Shown: positions 33,502 to 41,599 of the stretch, piece after piece | How positions within the stretch are numbered: the stretch's first letter is position 1 | How the letters are laid out: every line of letters starts with the position of its first letter | NCBI RefSeq assembly: GCF_042655385.1 | Contig: NZ_JBHSMA010000014.1 | Coordinates: forward strand, 62,001-126,000 | Reading direction: 5' to 3' | Length of the DNA: 64,000 nt | Origin: Larkinella bovis | GTDB taxonomy: Bacteria; Bacteroidota; Bacteroidia; Cytophagales; Spirosomataceae | The notes under the pieces: model-generated | The model's input: only the letters and a program-made list of their open reading frames with translations | The model's database searches: none | Told to the model about the DNA's origin: nothing | Made by a program: the position numbers and the translations under genes

Positions 33502-34257
33502 TTAAACCGTTTCTACTTCGGCTTTGATCCAGTCGTAGCCTTTTTCTTCCAGTTCCAGCGCCAGTTCTTTCGGGCCGGATTTAACGATACGGCCTTTGTA
33601 GAGCACGTGCACGTAGTCAGGAACGATATAGTCGAGCAGGCGTTGGTAGTGGGTGACGACAATGGTAGCCCGTTCCGGTGAACGCAGTTGGTTGACCCCT
33701 TCGGCCACGATCCGCAAGGCGTCGATATCCAGGCCGGAATCGGTTTCGTCCAGAATGGCAAGCTTCGGCTCGAGCATGGCCATCTGGAAAATCTCGTTCC
33801 GTTTTTTCTCCCCACCCGAGAAACCTTCGTTCAGCGATCGGCTGAGCAACGACTGGTCGATATTGACCAGCTTCATTTTTTCCTTCATCAGTTTCAGAAA
33901 CTGAACGGCATCCAGCGGTTCCTGACCCCGGTATTTCCGGATTTCATTCATCGCGGTTTTCAGGAAGTTGGTCGTGCTGACGCCCGGAATTTCGACCGGG
34001 TACTGAAAAGCCAGAAAGATTCCTTCGGCGGCCCGGTCTTCCGGCCCCATTTCCAGGAGATCTTTTCCGTTAAACAGCACACTGCCGTCGGTTACGGTAT
34101 AGTCTTCCCGCCCGGCCAGAACCGCTGCCAGCGTACTTTTGCCGGAACCGTTCGGACCCATAATCGCGTGAACTTCACCGGGTTTGACGTCCAGATCAAT
34201 GCCTTTCAATATTTCTTTATTGCCAATGGATGCTTGTAAGTTGCTAATAGTTAGCAT
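33502..34257 (-). CDS. sufC: Fe-S cluster assembly ATPase SufC
   Basis: A 251-residue ABC-type ATPase: Walker A GPNGSGKST at residues 34-42, signature SGGEKKRNE, and Walker B LAILDETDSGLD, the sequence typical of SufC rather than a transporter. SufC drives the conformational change of the SufBCD scaffold. ATG 34257 (MLTISNLQ) is chosen; the longer frame would start in the promoter zone. A TAnnTTTG element lies upstream at 34295-34302. No sufB precedes it, only a divergent gene. Confidence 0.95.
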   Translation of the reverse strand: MLTISNLQASIGNKEILKGIDLDVKPGEVHAIMGPNGSGKSTLAAVLAGREDYTVTDGSVLFNGKDLLEMGPEDRAAEGIFLAFQYPVEIPGVSTTNFLKTAMNEIRKYRGQEPLDAVQFLKLMKEKMKLVNIDQSLLSRSLNEGFSGGEKKRNEIFQMAMLEPKLAILDETDSGLDIDALRIVAEGVNQLRSPERATIVVTHYQRLLDYIVPDYVHVLYKGRIVKSGPKELALELEEKGYDWIKAEVETV

Positions 34258-34294
34258 AACGGAAGGATGATTACTACTTTCTTTAATGAAACCG

Positions 34295-34302
34295 CAAAGG
34301 TA
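34295..34302 (-). promoter_or_regulatory. Probable -7 element of the suf operon promoter
   Basis: TACCTTTG on the minus strand is an exact TAnnTTTG match about 38 bases before the sufC ATG. No good -33 element was found, so confidence is moderate. Confidence 0.45.
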
Positions 34303-34455
34303 ATGAGATGATGTGTAAGCTACACGATCTGATAACAATTTCGCGCTGTTAAAAGTTGACGCTCACTGCATTTCGTTTGCCAGCGACCGGCTGCTTTTTT
34401 TTTCAGTACCCAAAGCCTTACCTTGCAGGCTGAAGAAGTATTCCCTTTTTTGTAT

Positions 34456-35919
34456 ATGCGAAATGGCAATCATCGGGTCCAAACTCAGGAAATCAGGGTC
34501 ACATCAGAGGTCGGTGCGCTCCGGCGTTTGCTGATTCACAGCCCCGATCGCGGGCTGGGGAAGGTGATCCCGTCCAAGGCGCAGGACTGGCTATTCGAGG
34601 ATATTGTTCATCTGGAAACCATGCGGAAGGATGAATATGACTATTATGTAAAAATCCTGCTGTACTTTCTCGATCCCGACAAAATCCGGGGCAAACTGGC
34701 GGAAATTGATGCGGATTCGGAGCGGAATTTTTTCAAACCGGATCACCCGGCGTATTTCCGTTCCGACGCCGTGATCGACATTCAGCGGTTGCTGGCCGAG
34801 ATTCTGGAGGACGAGGTCATCCGCACCCGGCTGATCTCCGGAATTTGCGCCGTTGAACGGTGTAGTTTCCACATTCAGAGCCAGTTGTATACCTATGACC
34901 CGGTCGAGCTGTCCAAGATTCTGATTTCGGGTTCGTTGCCGAATCGCCGGATGCTGTTCGCGCCCCTGCCGAATTTTATCTTTACGCGGGATATTGGCAT
35001 TGTCATCAATAGCCACATTCTGCTCAATAAACCGGCCAAACTGGCCCGGACCCGCGAGGCTTTTCTGGCGCAGTATATTTTCTTTTATCACCCGTTATTC
35101 AGCGCCTACCGGGACAAAATCATCGAAATTCCGGATAATGAGCATCATTTTCTGCTGCCCGACAATGATGCCAGTCACGATTATACCCGTTCGACGCTGG
35201 AAGGGGGCGACGTGATGATCGTCTCCGATAACCACCTGGTGATTGGTTGCAGTGAACGCACGACGCTCTATGCCGCCCAACAGGTGATTCGGATGCTGTT
35301 TGAAAAGAAGGTGGTCGAAAAAGTGACCATCGTTCAGATCCCCAAAAAACGGGATTACATGCATATCGATACTATTTTTACGCAGGTAAAACGCAATGTC
35401 TGGGTGTTGCTGGGCTCGTTGGGCCGGACGGGTGATGAAGCCAAAAAGCGGGATCTGCTGCATTTTCTGGCCCCGAAAGATGGTTCCGAGGACATGCGGA
35501 TCATGCAGTTTACGAAAGGAGCCGAACACAAACCGGTTGCCTTCGAAAACCTCGAAGACCTGTTGATTTCCATTAGCCGCGACGACCTGGGTTGCCAGGA
35601 ACCGGTGCGGTTTATCTATTCCGGGAACAATGAATTTCCGTTCGGGGCCCGCGAGCAATGGACGGACTCGTGTAACCTGCTGGCGCTGAAAGATGGCGTG
35701 GTAATCGGGTACGACCGCAACGACAAAACCCTGGAAGCTTTCCGGGAAGCCGGTTTTGAAACCGTTCGGGCGGCTGACCTTCTCGAGCGGTTCGAGCGGG
35801 GAGAAGCCGATCCCGAAACGCTGGAAGATACCTTCATCCTGTTGCCGTCGGCTGAGTTGTCGCGGGCGCGGGGCGGTTCCCATTGCATGAGTTTGCCTTT
35901 ATTACGTGCCGAGTTATAA
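34456..35919 (+). CDS. Arginine deiminase family protein
   Basis: A 487-residue guanidine-modifying enzyme. Family motifs occur in order: FTRDIG at about residue 180 with substrate-binding Arg/Asp, EGGDVM, the catalytic HxD in MHIDT, and the catalytic cysteine C477 in GGSHCMSLP near the C-terminus. It may convert arginine to citrulline and ammonia, though it is longer than classical ADI (about 410 residues), so arginine is not certain. TTG at 34423 could give 11 more residues. It is followed after 17 bases by a CtlX-like hydrolase that could act on the product. Cytoplasmic. Confidence 0.85.
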   Translation: MRNGNHRVQTQEIRVTSEVGALRRLLIHSPDRGLGKVIPSKAQDWLFEDIVHLETMRKDEYDYYVKILLYFLDPDKIRGKLAEIDADSERNFFKPDHPAYFRSDAVIDIQRLLAEILEDEVIRTRLISGICAVERCSFHIQSQLYTYDPVELSKILISGSLPNRRMLFAPLPNFIFTRDIGIVINSHILLNKPAKLARTREAFLAQYIFFYHPLFSAYRDKIIEIPDNEHHFLLPDNDASHDYTRSTLEGGDVMIVSDNHLVIGCSERTTLYAAQQVIRMLFEKKVVEKVTIVQIPKKRDYMHIDTIFTQVKRNVWVLLGSLGRTGDEAKKRDLLHFLAPKDGSEDMRIMQFTKGAEHKPVAFENLEDLLISISRDDLGCQEPVRFIYSGNNEFPFGAREQWTDSCNLLALKDGVVIGYDRNDKTLEAFREAGFETVRAADLLERFERGEADPETLEDTFILLPSAELSRARGGSHCMSLPLLRAEL

Positions 35920-35936
35920 CCCTAATTCCTATCCCG

Positions 35937-36866
35937 ATGCAATCGCAGACCACCTCAACCATCCTCATGATCCGGCCCGTTCGATTTGGCTTCAATGATC
36001 AGACTGCCGAAACGAACACGTTCCAGAATGCGGCACTGGCGGCCCAAAACCGGGAAGAAATTCAGGAAAGCGCCCTCCGTGAATTCGACGAGATGACGCA
36101 CCAGTTGAGTGCCGCCGGGGTTAACGTCATTATTTATGAAGATTCGCCTGAACCGTATACCCCGGATTCCATTTTTCCCAACAACTGGGTTTCGTTTCAT
36201 TATAGCGGAACGGTGGTGCTCTATCCCATGCTGGCCCCCAACCGGCGACTCGAACGGCGGCTCGACATCATCGACGATCTGGCCAAAACCTACCACGTAA
36301 CTAAAATTGTCGATCTGACGCATTTTGAGCAGGAGGGGAAATACCTCGAAGGAACCGGCAGCCTGGTGCTCGATCGAATGAAACGAATTGCGTACGCCTG
36401 TCTTTCCCCCCGAACCGACACGGGCGTTCTGGCCGAGTTCAGCCGGCGGACCGGGTATCGCGTTATCACGTTTTCGGCCGTCGATGCCGCCGGGGTTCCG
36501 GTGTATCATACCAATGTGGTGATGTGCATCGGAGATGTGTTTGCCGTGGTTTGCCTGGCCGCCATTATCGATCCGGACGAACGGTTGATGATCCGGCAGT
36601 CACTGGTCAACAGCGGAAAACACGTGATCGATATTTCGCTCGAGCAGATGGCGAAGTTTGCCGGAAACATGCTGCTGGTGACGACGCGGAAAGGCCAGAA
36701 ACTGCTCGTAATGTCGACCACGGCCTTTAATTCCCTGACAGTCCGGCAGCGCGACGAATTGGACGATTTTGCGACACTGTTCCATTTTGATCTGGCTATG
36801 ATCGAAAGCAATGGGGGCGGTTCGGCCCGGTGCATGATGGCGGAGGTGCATTTACCTTCTAAATGA
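35937..36866 (+). CDS. ctlX: CtlX-like amidinotransferase-fold hydrolase
   Basis: A 309-residue guanidine-modifying enzyme similar to citrulline ureidase CtlX. Motifs: IRPVRFGFNDQTAETNTFQ at the N-terminus, DSIFPNNWVSFH, EGTGSLVLDR, YHTNVVM and the catalytic cysteine C299 in GGGSARCMMAEV. CtlX hydrolyses citrulline to ornithine, carbon dioxide and ammonia. With the arginine deiminase-like gene just before it, a two-step arginine to ornithine route is plausible. The ATG at 35937 is chosen since the frame start at 35883 lies within the previous gene. Confidence 0.85.
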   Translation: MQSQTTSTILMIRPVRFGFNDQTAETNTFQNAALAAQNREEIQESALREFDEMTHQLSAAGVNVIIYEDSPEPYTPDSIFPNNWVSFHYSGTVVLYPMLAPNRRLERRLDIIDDLAKTYHVTKIVDLTHFEQEGKYLEGTGSLVLDRMKRIAYACLSPRTDTGVLAEFSRRTGYRVITFSAVDAAGVPVYHTNVVMCIGDVFAVVCLAAIIDPDERLMIRQSLVNSGKHVIDISLEQMAKFAGNMLLVTTRKGQKLLVMSTTAFNSLTVRQRDELDDFATLFHFDLAMIESNGGGSARCMMAEVHLPSK

Positions 36867-37194
36867 GGTCCTCCATGAGTTAATTTATCGTGGTAAAAAA
36901 CGGCTAAAAAGGGCTTTACGCTTACGAAAACCGTCTTTACGGGTAACCTCCAAAATTGAAATTATCTCATTTTTTCTTGGCTCTAAAATACCGTTTAATA
37001 ACTAAATTGTAGCAACAAGGAGAAGGGCTTTTTGAATTCTGCGAAAACTCTAGTCATTTGTGGTAACATATTCTTAACAAAGGTCGGGGTCTAACCAAAA
37101 AATACTTGCTTTGACAAACTAATCTTTGTTAAGTTCGTTATATTTACAAATCAGTAACAAAATTTATTAGAAACGTTTAAAAACCCTAGCAATC
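36867..37194. other. Gene-free AT-rich stretch upstream of the marR-type gene
   Basis: 328 bases without a supported gene. It holds an exact 10-base inverted repeat (CTTAACAAAG at 37073-37082 and CTTTGTTAAG at 37124-37133) and an imperfect palindrome at 37111-37132. TATATTTA at 37139-37146 is one mismatch from a -7 element. No terminator could be recognised after ctlX. Confidence 0.5.
37111..37132. promoter_or_regulatory. Imperfect palindrome, possible MarR operator
   Basis: TTGACAAAC and CTTTGTTAA flank a short TAAT centre, matching as an imperfect 22-base palindrome (ACAAA/TTTGT core). It sits about 63 bases before the MarR ATG, near a weak -7 candidate. MarR proteins often bind such sites to control themselves. 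Confidence 0.35.
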
Positions 37195-37638
37195 ATGATC
37201 GCAGAGAAACAACGGGTATCCAAGTACAGCAGTTGCCTGAATTTTACGGCAAATGCGTTAGCGAGAGTAATGACGAATATTTCCGATGATGAATTTGGCC
37301 GGTTAGGACTGACAGCTTCGCATGCGTTTGTGTTGAAGGAAGCAATCGAAAACCCCGGAATTCAACCCAAGGAATTAAGTGGCGAATTACATTTAACGCC
37401 ATCGACAATTACCCGTCTTATTGAGAAGCTGGAGCTGAAAAAACTGGTGGAACGCAAAATTGAAGGCAAGCACACCCTGGTTTACGCTACGGAAAAAGGG
37501 ATTGCGATGTTGCCAGACATTAAAAAAGCCTGGGACAATTTGATGCGCCGGTACGCCGAAATTCTGGGCGATGAAAGTTCGCGCAAAATGACAGATATGA
37601 TTTACGGTGCCGTAAAGGCGCTGGGTAAAGATTCTTAA
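37195..37638 (+). CDS. MarR family transcriptional regulator
   Basis: A 147-residue winged-helix regulator. The DNA-binding domain spans about residues 45-105: AIENPGIQPKELSGELHLTPSTITRLIEKLELKKLVERKIEGKHTLVYATEKG, with LTPSTITRLIEKLE as recognition helix and RKIEGKHTLVY as wing. The flanking helices should make the dimer. MarR proteins usually repress themselves and nearby stress or resistance genes and let go upon ligand binding. The SDR gene 165 bases downstream is a likely target. The ligand is unknown. Confidence 0.92.
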   Translation: MIAEKQRVSKYSSCLNFTANALARVMTNISDDEFGRLGLTASHAFVLKEAIENPGIQPKELSGELHLTPSTITRLIEKLELKKLVERKIEGKHTLVYATEKGIAMLPDIKKAWDNLMRRYAEILGDESSRKMTDMIYGAVKALGKDS

Positions 37639-37803
37639 AAAGCACACTCATAAGGAAAGTATGATCTTGGTTGCGCACGGTTAGATCAGAGGTCCAACGA
37701 GCGGAACAGGCTATTTGAAAACAATTTCAATGGTTGAATGGTAGAATTGAAGGAAACTGGAAAACAGTACCCGGTCGAGGATTACAATTCAACCATTGAA
37801 GTT

Positions 37804-38523
37804 ATGAATACGAGGCACGAAAAAGTTGCTTTAATAACCGGTGCCAACCGGGGACTTGGAAAGGAAATTGCACACCAGTTGTGCAAAGAAGGCTATGCGG
37901 TTTTTATGGCCGCCCGCGATGCGGAGAAAGGCCGGGACGCCGTTCGTGAATTCTGCGATAAAGGCTACGAAGCCATCTTCCTCCATATGGATGTTACCGA
38001 TCCGGTAAGCATCAAAAATGCTTATGGGGCTTTCTCCCAAAAAGCTGATCATCTTGACGTACTGGTGAATAATGCCGCCATTCTGGAAGAAGCAGACCGG
38101 CATGTCGATATTCGTAAACTCAACATCGAGTCGTTGGAGCGTACGCTCAAAACCAATCTCATTGGGCCGATTATGGTCATTCAGGACTTTTTGCCTTATC
38201 TGGAAAAAAGTAAACGGGGCGGCCGGATCATCAACATGACGAGCGATCTGGGGGCGCTGTCGCACATGCGCGATGGGTACCCGGCCTATAGTCTCTCAAA
38301 AACCGCCCTACACGCAATGACGAAGCAATTTGCGGCCGCACTGGTGGGAAAAAACATTGCCGTAAGTTGTGTAAATCCGGGCTGGGTACAAACCAGTATG
38401 GGCGGTTCCGGGGCCAACCGATCGCTGGAGAAAGGGGCCGAAACCGCCGTCTGGCTGGCGACGGAAGCGCCACTGCACGAAACCGGCAAGTTCTGGAAAG
38501 ACAAGCGGGAAGTGCCCTGGTAA
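37804..38523 (+). CDS. SDR family oxidoreductase (carbonyl reductase-like)
   Basis: A 239-residue short-chain dehydrogenase: GANRGLG cofactor loop at about residues 14-20, NNAA at about 88-91, and YSLSK as catalytic YxxxK at about residues 160-164. It resembles carbonyl reductase-like SDRs. I start it at ATG 37804 since SDRs normally begin a few residues before the first strand; an ATG at 37738 would add 22 residues, and the two starts are spanned by an inverted repeat (CAATGGTTGAA with TTCAACCATTG). It lies after the marR-type gene in the same direction. Confidence 0.86.
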   Translation: MNTRHEKVALITGANRGLGKEIAHQLCKEGYAVFMAARDAEKGRDAVREFCDKGYEAIFLHMDVTDPVSIKNAYGAFSQKADHLDVLVNNAAILEEADRHVDIRKLNIESLERTLKTNLIGPIMVIQDFLPYLEKSKRGGRIINMTSDLGALSHMRDGYPAYSLSKTALHAMTKQFAAALVGKNIAVSCVNPGWVQTSMGGSGANRSLEKGAETAVWLATEAPLHETGKFWKDKREVPW

Positions 38524-38534
38524 GCGGAATCTGC

Positions 38535-38542
38535 TATATTTG
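38535..38542 (+). promoter_or_regulatory. Probable -7 element of the SMP-30 gene
   Basis: TATATTTG is an exact TAnnTTTG match 28 bases before the ATG at 38571. No matching -33 element was seen. Confidence 0.45.
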
Positions 38543-38570
38543 CGTATTCCTGACTCTTAAAACCATTCCT

Positions 38571-39494
38571 ATGACTTTTCGTCGAAAAGCCGCTTTCCTT
38601 TTCACGGTGCTGTCGGTATGCGCGCTCAACAGCGTTGGCCGTGGGTTCACTGCGGGCGGGGCCGATTCCGTTAAAGTAACCGCAGCGGGGGCCAGTCCGA
38701 AACAGATTTCCAGCCAGTTCAAATTTACCGAAGGACCGGCCGTTAACAAGAAAGGGGATATTTACTTCACCGATCAGCCGAACGATAAAATCTGGCAGTA
38801 CGACGCCGACGGGACCTTATCCCTTTACATGGATAAAACCGGGCGGTCGAACGGGCTTTATTTTGATAAGAAAGGCAATTTGATTGCCTGTGCCGACGAA
38901 AAGAATGAACTGTGGGCGATTAGTCCGAAGGGAAAGATAACAGTTTTGCTGACGGATTACGAAGGCAAACGGCTCAACGGTCCGAACGATCTGTGGATTG
39001 ATCCGAGAGGAGGAATCTATTTCACCGACCCGTATTACCAGCGCGATTACTGGGATCGCAAAAAGCCGGAGATTGAGGGCCAGAAGGTTTATTACCTGCC
39101 CAAAGGGAAAAAAGCCCCCGTGATAGTCGATGATAATCTGATGCAACCCAACGGAATTGTCGGAACCCCGGACGGGAAGCACCTGTACGTCGCCGATATT
39201 CGCGCCAACAAAACGTACAAATACCAGATCAACGCCGATGGTTCGTTAACAAATCGCCAGTTGTTTGTTTCGCAGGGCTCCGATGGTATGACGCTCGATA
39301 ACCAGGGGAACGTTTACCTCAGCGGTCGGGGGGTAACGGTATACAGCCCCGCGGGCGAAAAGCTTCAGGTTATTCCGGTGCCGTCGCGCTGGGTCGGGAA
39401 TATCTGTTTTGGCGGAAAAGATCGTAAAACGCTTTTCATCACGGCATCGGAATCGGTTTATACCGTTGAAATGCAGGTAAAAGGAGTGGAATAG
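38571..39494 (+). CDS. SMP-30/gluconolactonase family protein, secreted
   Basis: A 307-residue six-bladed propeller with an N-terminal signal-like stretch (residues 1-24). Family motifs: FTEGPAVNKKGDIYFTDQPNDKIW with the metal-binding Glu, RSNGLYFDKKGNLIACAD, LNGPNDLWIDPRGGIYFTDPYY, and GSDGMTLDNQGNVYLSG with the Asp. Such proteins hydrolyse sugar lactones such as gluconolactone. The ATG at 38571 is used because the longer frame runs through the preceding SDR gene. Its substrate is not proven. A terminator shared with the converging lipoprotein gene follows. Confidence 0.9.
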   Translation: MTFRRKAAFLFTVLSVCALNSVGRGFTAGGADSVKVTAAGASPKQISSQFKFTEGPAVNKKGDIYFTDQPNDKIWQYDADGTLSLYMDKTGRSNGLYFDKKGNLIACADEKNELWAISPKGKITVLLTDYEGKRLNGPNDLWIDPRGGIYFTDPYYQRDYWDRKKPEIEGQKVYYLPKGKKAPVIVDDNLMQPNGIVGTPDGKHLYVADIRANKTYKYQINADGSLTNRQLFVSQGSDGMTLDNQGNVYLSGRGVTVYSPAGEKLQVIPVPSRWVGNICFGGKDRKTLFITASESVYTVEMQVKGVE

Positions 39495-39518
39495 AACGTT
39501 GCATTTCCAACGAAGCAT

Positions 39519-39552
39519 AAAAAAAACCGTTCCAGTTCTGGAACGGTTTTTT
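39519..39552. terminator. Bidirectional terminator between converging genes
   Basis: CCGTTCCAG and CTGGAACGG form a nine-base stem around TT, flanked by A and T runs of at least six, so it terminates both the SMP-30 gene and the minus-strand SusD-linked lipoprotein gene. Confidence 0.92.
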
Positions 39553-39572
39553 GGTAAGTAATGGGCGGTAAA

Positions 39573-40067
39573 TTAGGCCCGAATTCGGATCCGAACCGGC
39601 TGGGCCACAATTTGTGAGCCATTATCCAGCGTGACCAGGAACATGAAGGCGATTTCGGCCGATGGGGCAACGGAAACGGCTGGCCGTTTGGCCGAAAAAT
39701 CCTTGAGCGTAGTGGTAAACTCCGCCTTGGTACCATTGCCGGCGATGGGAGCCGCAAGATAATTCTGCGAAGCCGTATTCAGCGTGGCGACGTTGATGCT
39801 GGTAGCGCCGGCCGCAACCCGGGTGATCTCTTTGATCGTCCGACCCGAAGACTCCGGAATCGACAGGGTGATTTTGATGTTACCACCCGCAGCCGTAGAA
39901 ACTTCGTAATACGGATCAAAACCGTACGTAGTGGCACCCGGATAGGTTACGGGCACGTCCGGACGATTATCCTGGACCAGGTCGCTGTAGACGTAATCAT
40001 CTTTGCAGGACGTTCCGGCCAGCGCGATTACTGTAAGCAAAAGAAATTGAAACGCTATTTTTTTCAT
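39573..40067 (-). CDS. Hypothetical SusCD-associated lipoprotein
   Basis: A 164-residue protein with a lipoprotein signal (MKKIAFQFLLLTVIALAGTSC, lipid Cys at residue 21). The mature part is beta-rich and Asp-rich near its start (CKDDYVYSDLVQDNRPDV), with no family that I can name. It follows the SusD gene after 27 bases and ends the operon before a strong terminator. Small lipoproteins at this place in SusCD operons are often surface glycan- or peptide-binding parts, but that is inference. Confidence 0.72.
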   Translation of the reverse strand: MKKIAFQFLLLTVIALAGTSCKDDYVYSDLVQDNRPDVPVTYPGATTYGFDPYYEVSTAAGGNIKITLSIPESSGRTIKEITRVAAGATSINVATLNTASQNYLAAPIAGNGTKAEFTTTLKDFSAKRPAVSVAPSAEIAFMFLVTLDNGSQIVAQPVRIRIRA

Positions 40068-40094
40068 GATAGTATTCAGTTAACGAATGACCGA

Positions 40095-41576
40095 TTAATC
40101 AACATCCCACCACAGTTTCACATTGGATTGCGGACCCGGATTCGGGAAGTTCGGATTCCGCTCGATTTCCTGCGTGATGTAGGCCGCCCGTACCGGACGC
40201 GTTCCGTCGATACCAACGGCGTTCTGCGAGGGTGTCAGTTTGGGATAACCGGTTCTGCGCCAGTCGTTCCACGACTCCAGTCCGTTACCCGTCCAGGCAA
40301 TCCATTTCTGGGTAATGATCTGCTCGAGCTTTTGCTCGTTCGTTCCCGTCAGCGTTGCCACGTTAGGGTTGGCTTTTAGATAGGCCGCAATGTTCTCATC
40401 CGAAATACCGGCCAGTTTCATCGAAGCCGTAATGCCCTCGGTATACAGGGCCTGCGGATCGCCCGGGGTGCCGAGTGTCAGGGCCGATTCGGCCAGAATG
40501 AATGCGCGCTGGAAGTTGGTTAACAACCGGACCGGGCCTTCACCCTGGGTACCCGTTACGTACGGCGCATACCGCGACCAGGTAGTAGTAGGCGTGGGCA
40601 GTACACCGTTATAACCGTTATCAATGCTTACGTAATCGGTCGACGGTTTGGTAAAGAAAACCGGCAGACGCGGGTCGGTTTTAGACGGGTCTGCGGCATT
40701 TGGCCGGAGAATATTCAGGAAACGGGTACTGAGAATCAACTCGTTGCTGAATGATCCGAAAACCGCCAGGTTCCAGATGGCGCTCGTACTTCCGACGCTG
40801 CTACCGAATTTTACGTTCAGGTCCTGCGCGTTGCTGGTGATGTACAGGTTTTTCGTCAGTACTTCCGTAATGATGGTTTTGGCCAGCGCCGGTTCTTTGT
40901 CGCTGATTGTATTGGCCATTTTCAGCATGAGCGTATAACCGGCACGTTTCCAGTTCTCGACGTTCCCGGCATAGACGATATCTTCGGCACCTGGTTTGGG
41001 AGTGGTGGTGGCATCCAGATCCGTAATCCCTTCGCGGACCAGATCGAACAGGCTCTGAATCCCTAATGATTGATTGCCTTTGTAGATATCCTCCTGTTTG
41101 TCCAGACGAGGCTGAACAAATGCTTCGCCTTGCAGGGCCTGTGAATACGGAATGTCACCCCAAATATCCGTTGCCATGCTGAAGGTATACGCCTTCATGA
41201 TTTTAGCAATACCGGTATAGATTTTCGCATTCCGCTGGTCGGCCGATTCAATGAGTTTCTGATACCCAACCAGCGCACCGCCGTAGATATCGAAACGCCA
41301 CTGGTTCCCAAAATCAGCGCCATTGGTGTTAAACCGGTCCCAGGTAGCGGGGCTTCCACCCGCACCAGACAGGTAATTCACCACAACCGAGGCAAACCGG
41401 TTTAGTTCGCCATTGTTGGCAAAAGCGGTACCGGCCAGGGCCGACGGCAGCAAAACGGCGGGTGTTACTTCCGTCGGGTTGTTCGGCGTCACGTTGACGT
41501 CGAGGTAGTTGCTACAGGCACCCATGGAAAGCAGCAGGGGCACCAACAGAAATTTTTTATAATTGAAGATCTTCAT
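40095..41576 (-). CDS. SusD/RagB family nutrient-binding lipoprotein (SusD-like 2 type)
   Basis: A 493-residue surface lipoprotein with signal MKIFNYKKFLLVPLLLSMGAC and N-terminal NYLDVNVTPNNPTEVTPAVLLPSAL, the pattern of the SusD-like 2 group. TPR-like helices follow. It captures substrate for the SusC porin encoded just upstream (14 or 23 bases away, depending on the start). An ATG three codons earlier (41585) is possible. The substrate is unknown; the neighbourhood has no glycoside hydrolases, so oligopeptides are as likely as glycans. Confidence 0.9.
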   Translation of the reverse strand: MKIFNYKKFLLVPLLLSMGACSNYLDVNVTPNNPTEVTPAVLLPSALAGTAFANNGELNRFASVVVNYLSGAGGSPATWDRFNTNGADFGNQWRFDIYGGALVGYQKLIESADQRNAKIYTGIAKIMKAYTFSMATDIWGDIPYSQALQGEAFVQPRLDKQEDIYKGNQSLGIQSLFDLVREGITDLDATTTPKPGAEDIVYAGNVENWKRAGYTLMLKMANTISDKEPALAKTIITEVLTKNLYITSNAQDLNVKFGSSVGSTSAIWNLAVFGSFSNELILSTRFLNILRPNAADPSKTDPRLPVFFTKPSTDYVSIDNGYNGVLPTPTTTWSRYAPYVTGTQGEGPVRLLTNFQRAFILAESALTLGTPGDPQALYTEGITASMKLAGISDENIAAYLKANPNVATLTGTNEQKLEQIITQKWIAWTGNGLESWNDWRRTGYPKLTPSQNAVGIDGTRPVRAAYITQEIERNPNFPNPGPQSNVKLWWDVD

Positions 41577-41599
41577 TGTCAGCATAATGATGAAGGTGA

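Noticed and set aside
38367..38570. Upstream extension of the SMP-30 gene
   Set aside because: It overlaps the SDR gene in another frame; the signal peptide and promoter point to ATG 38571.
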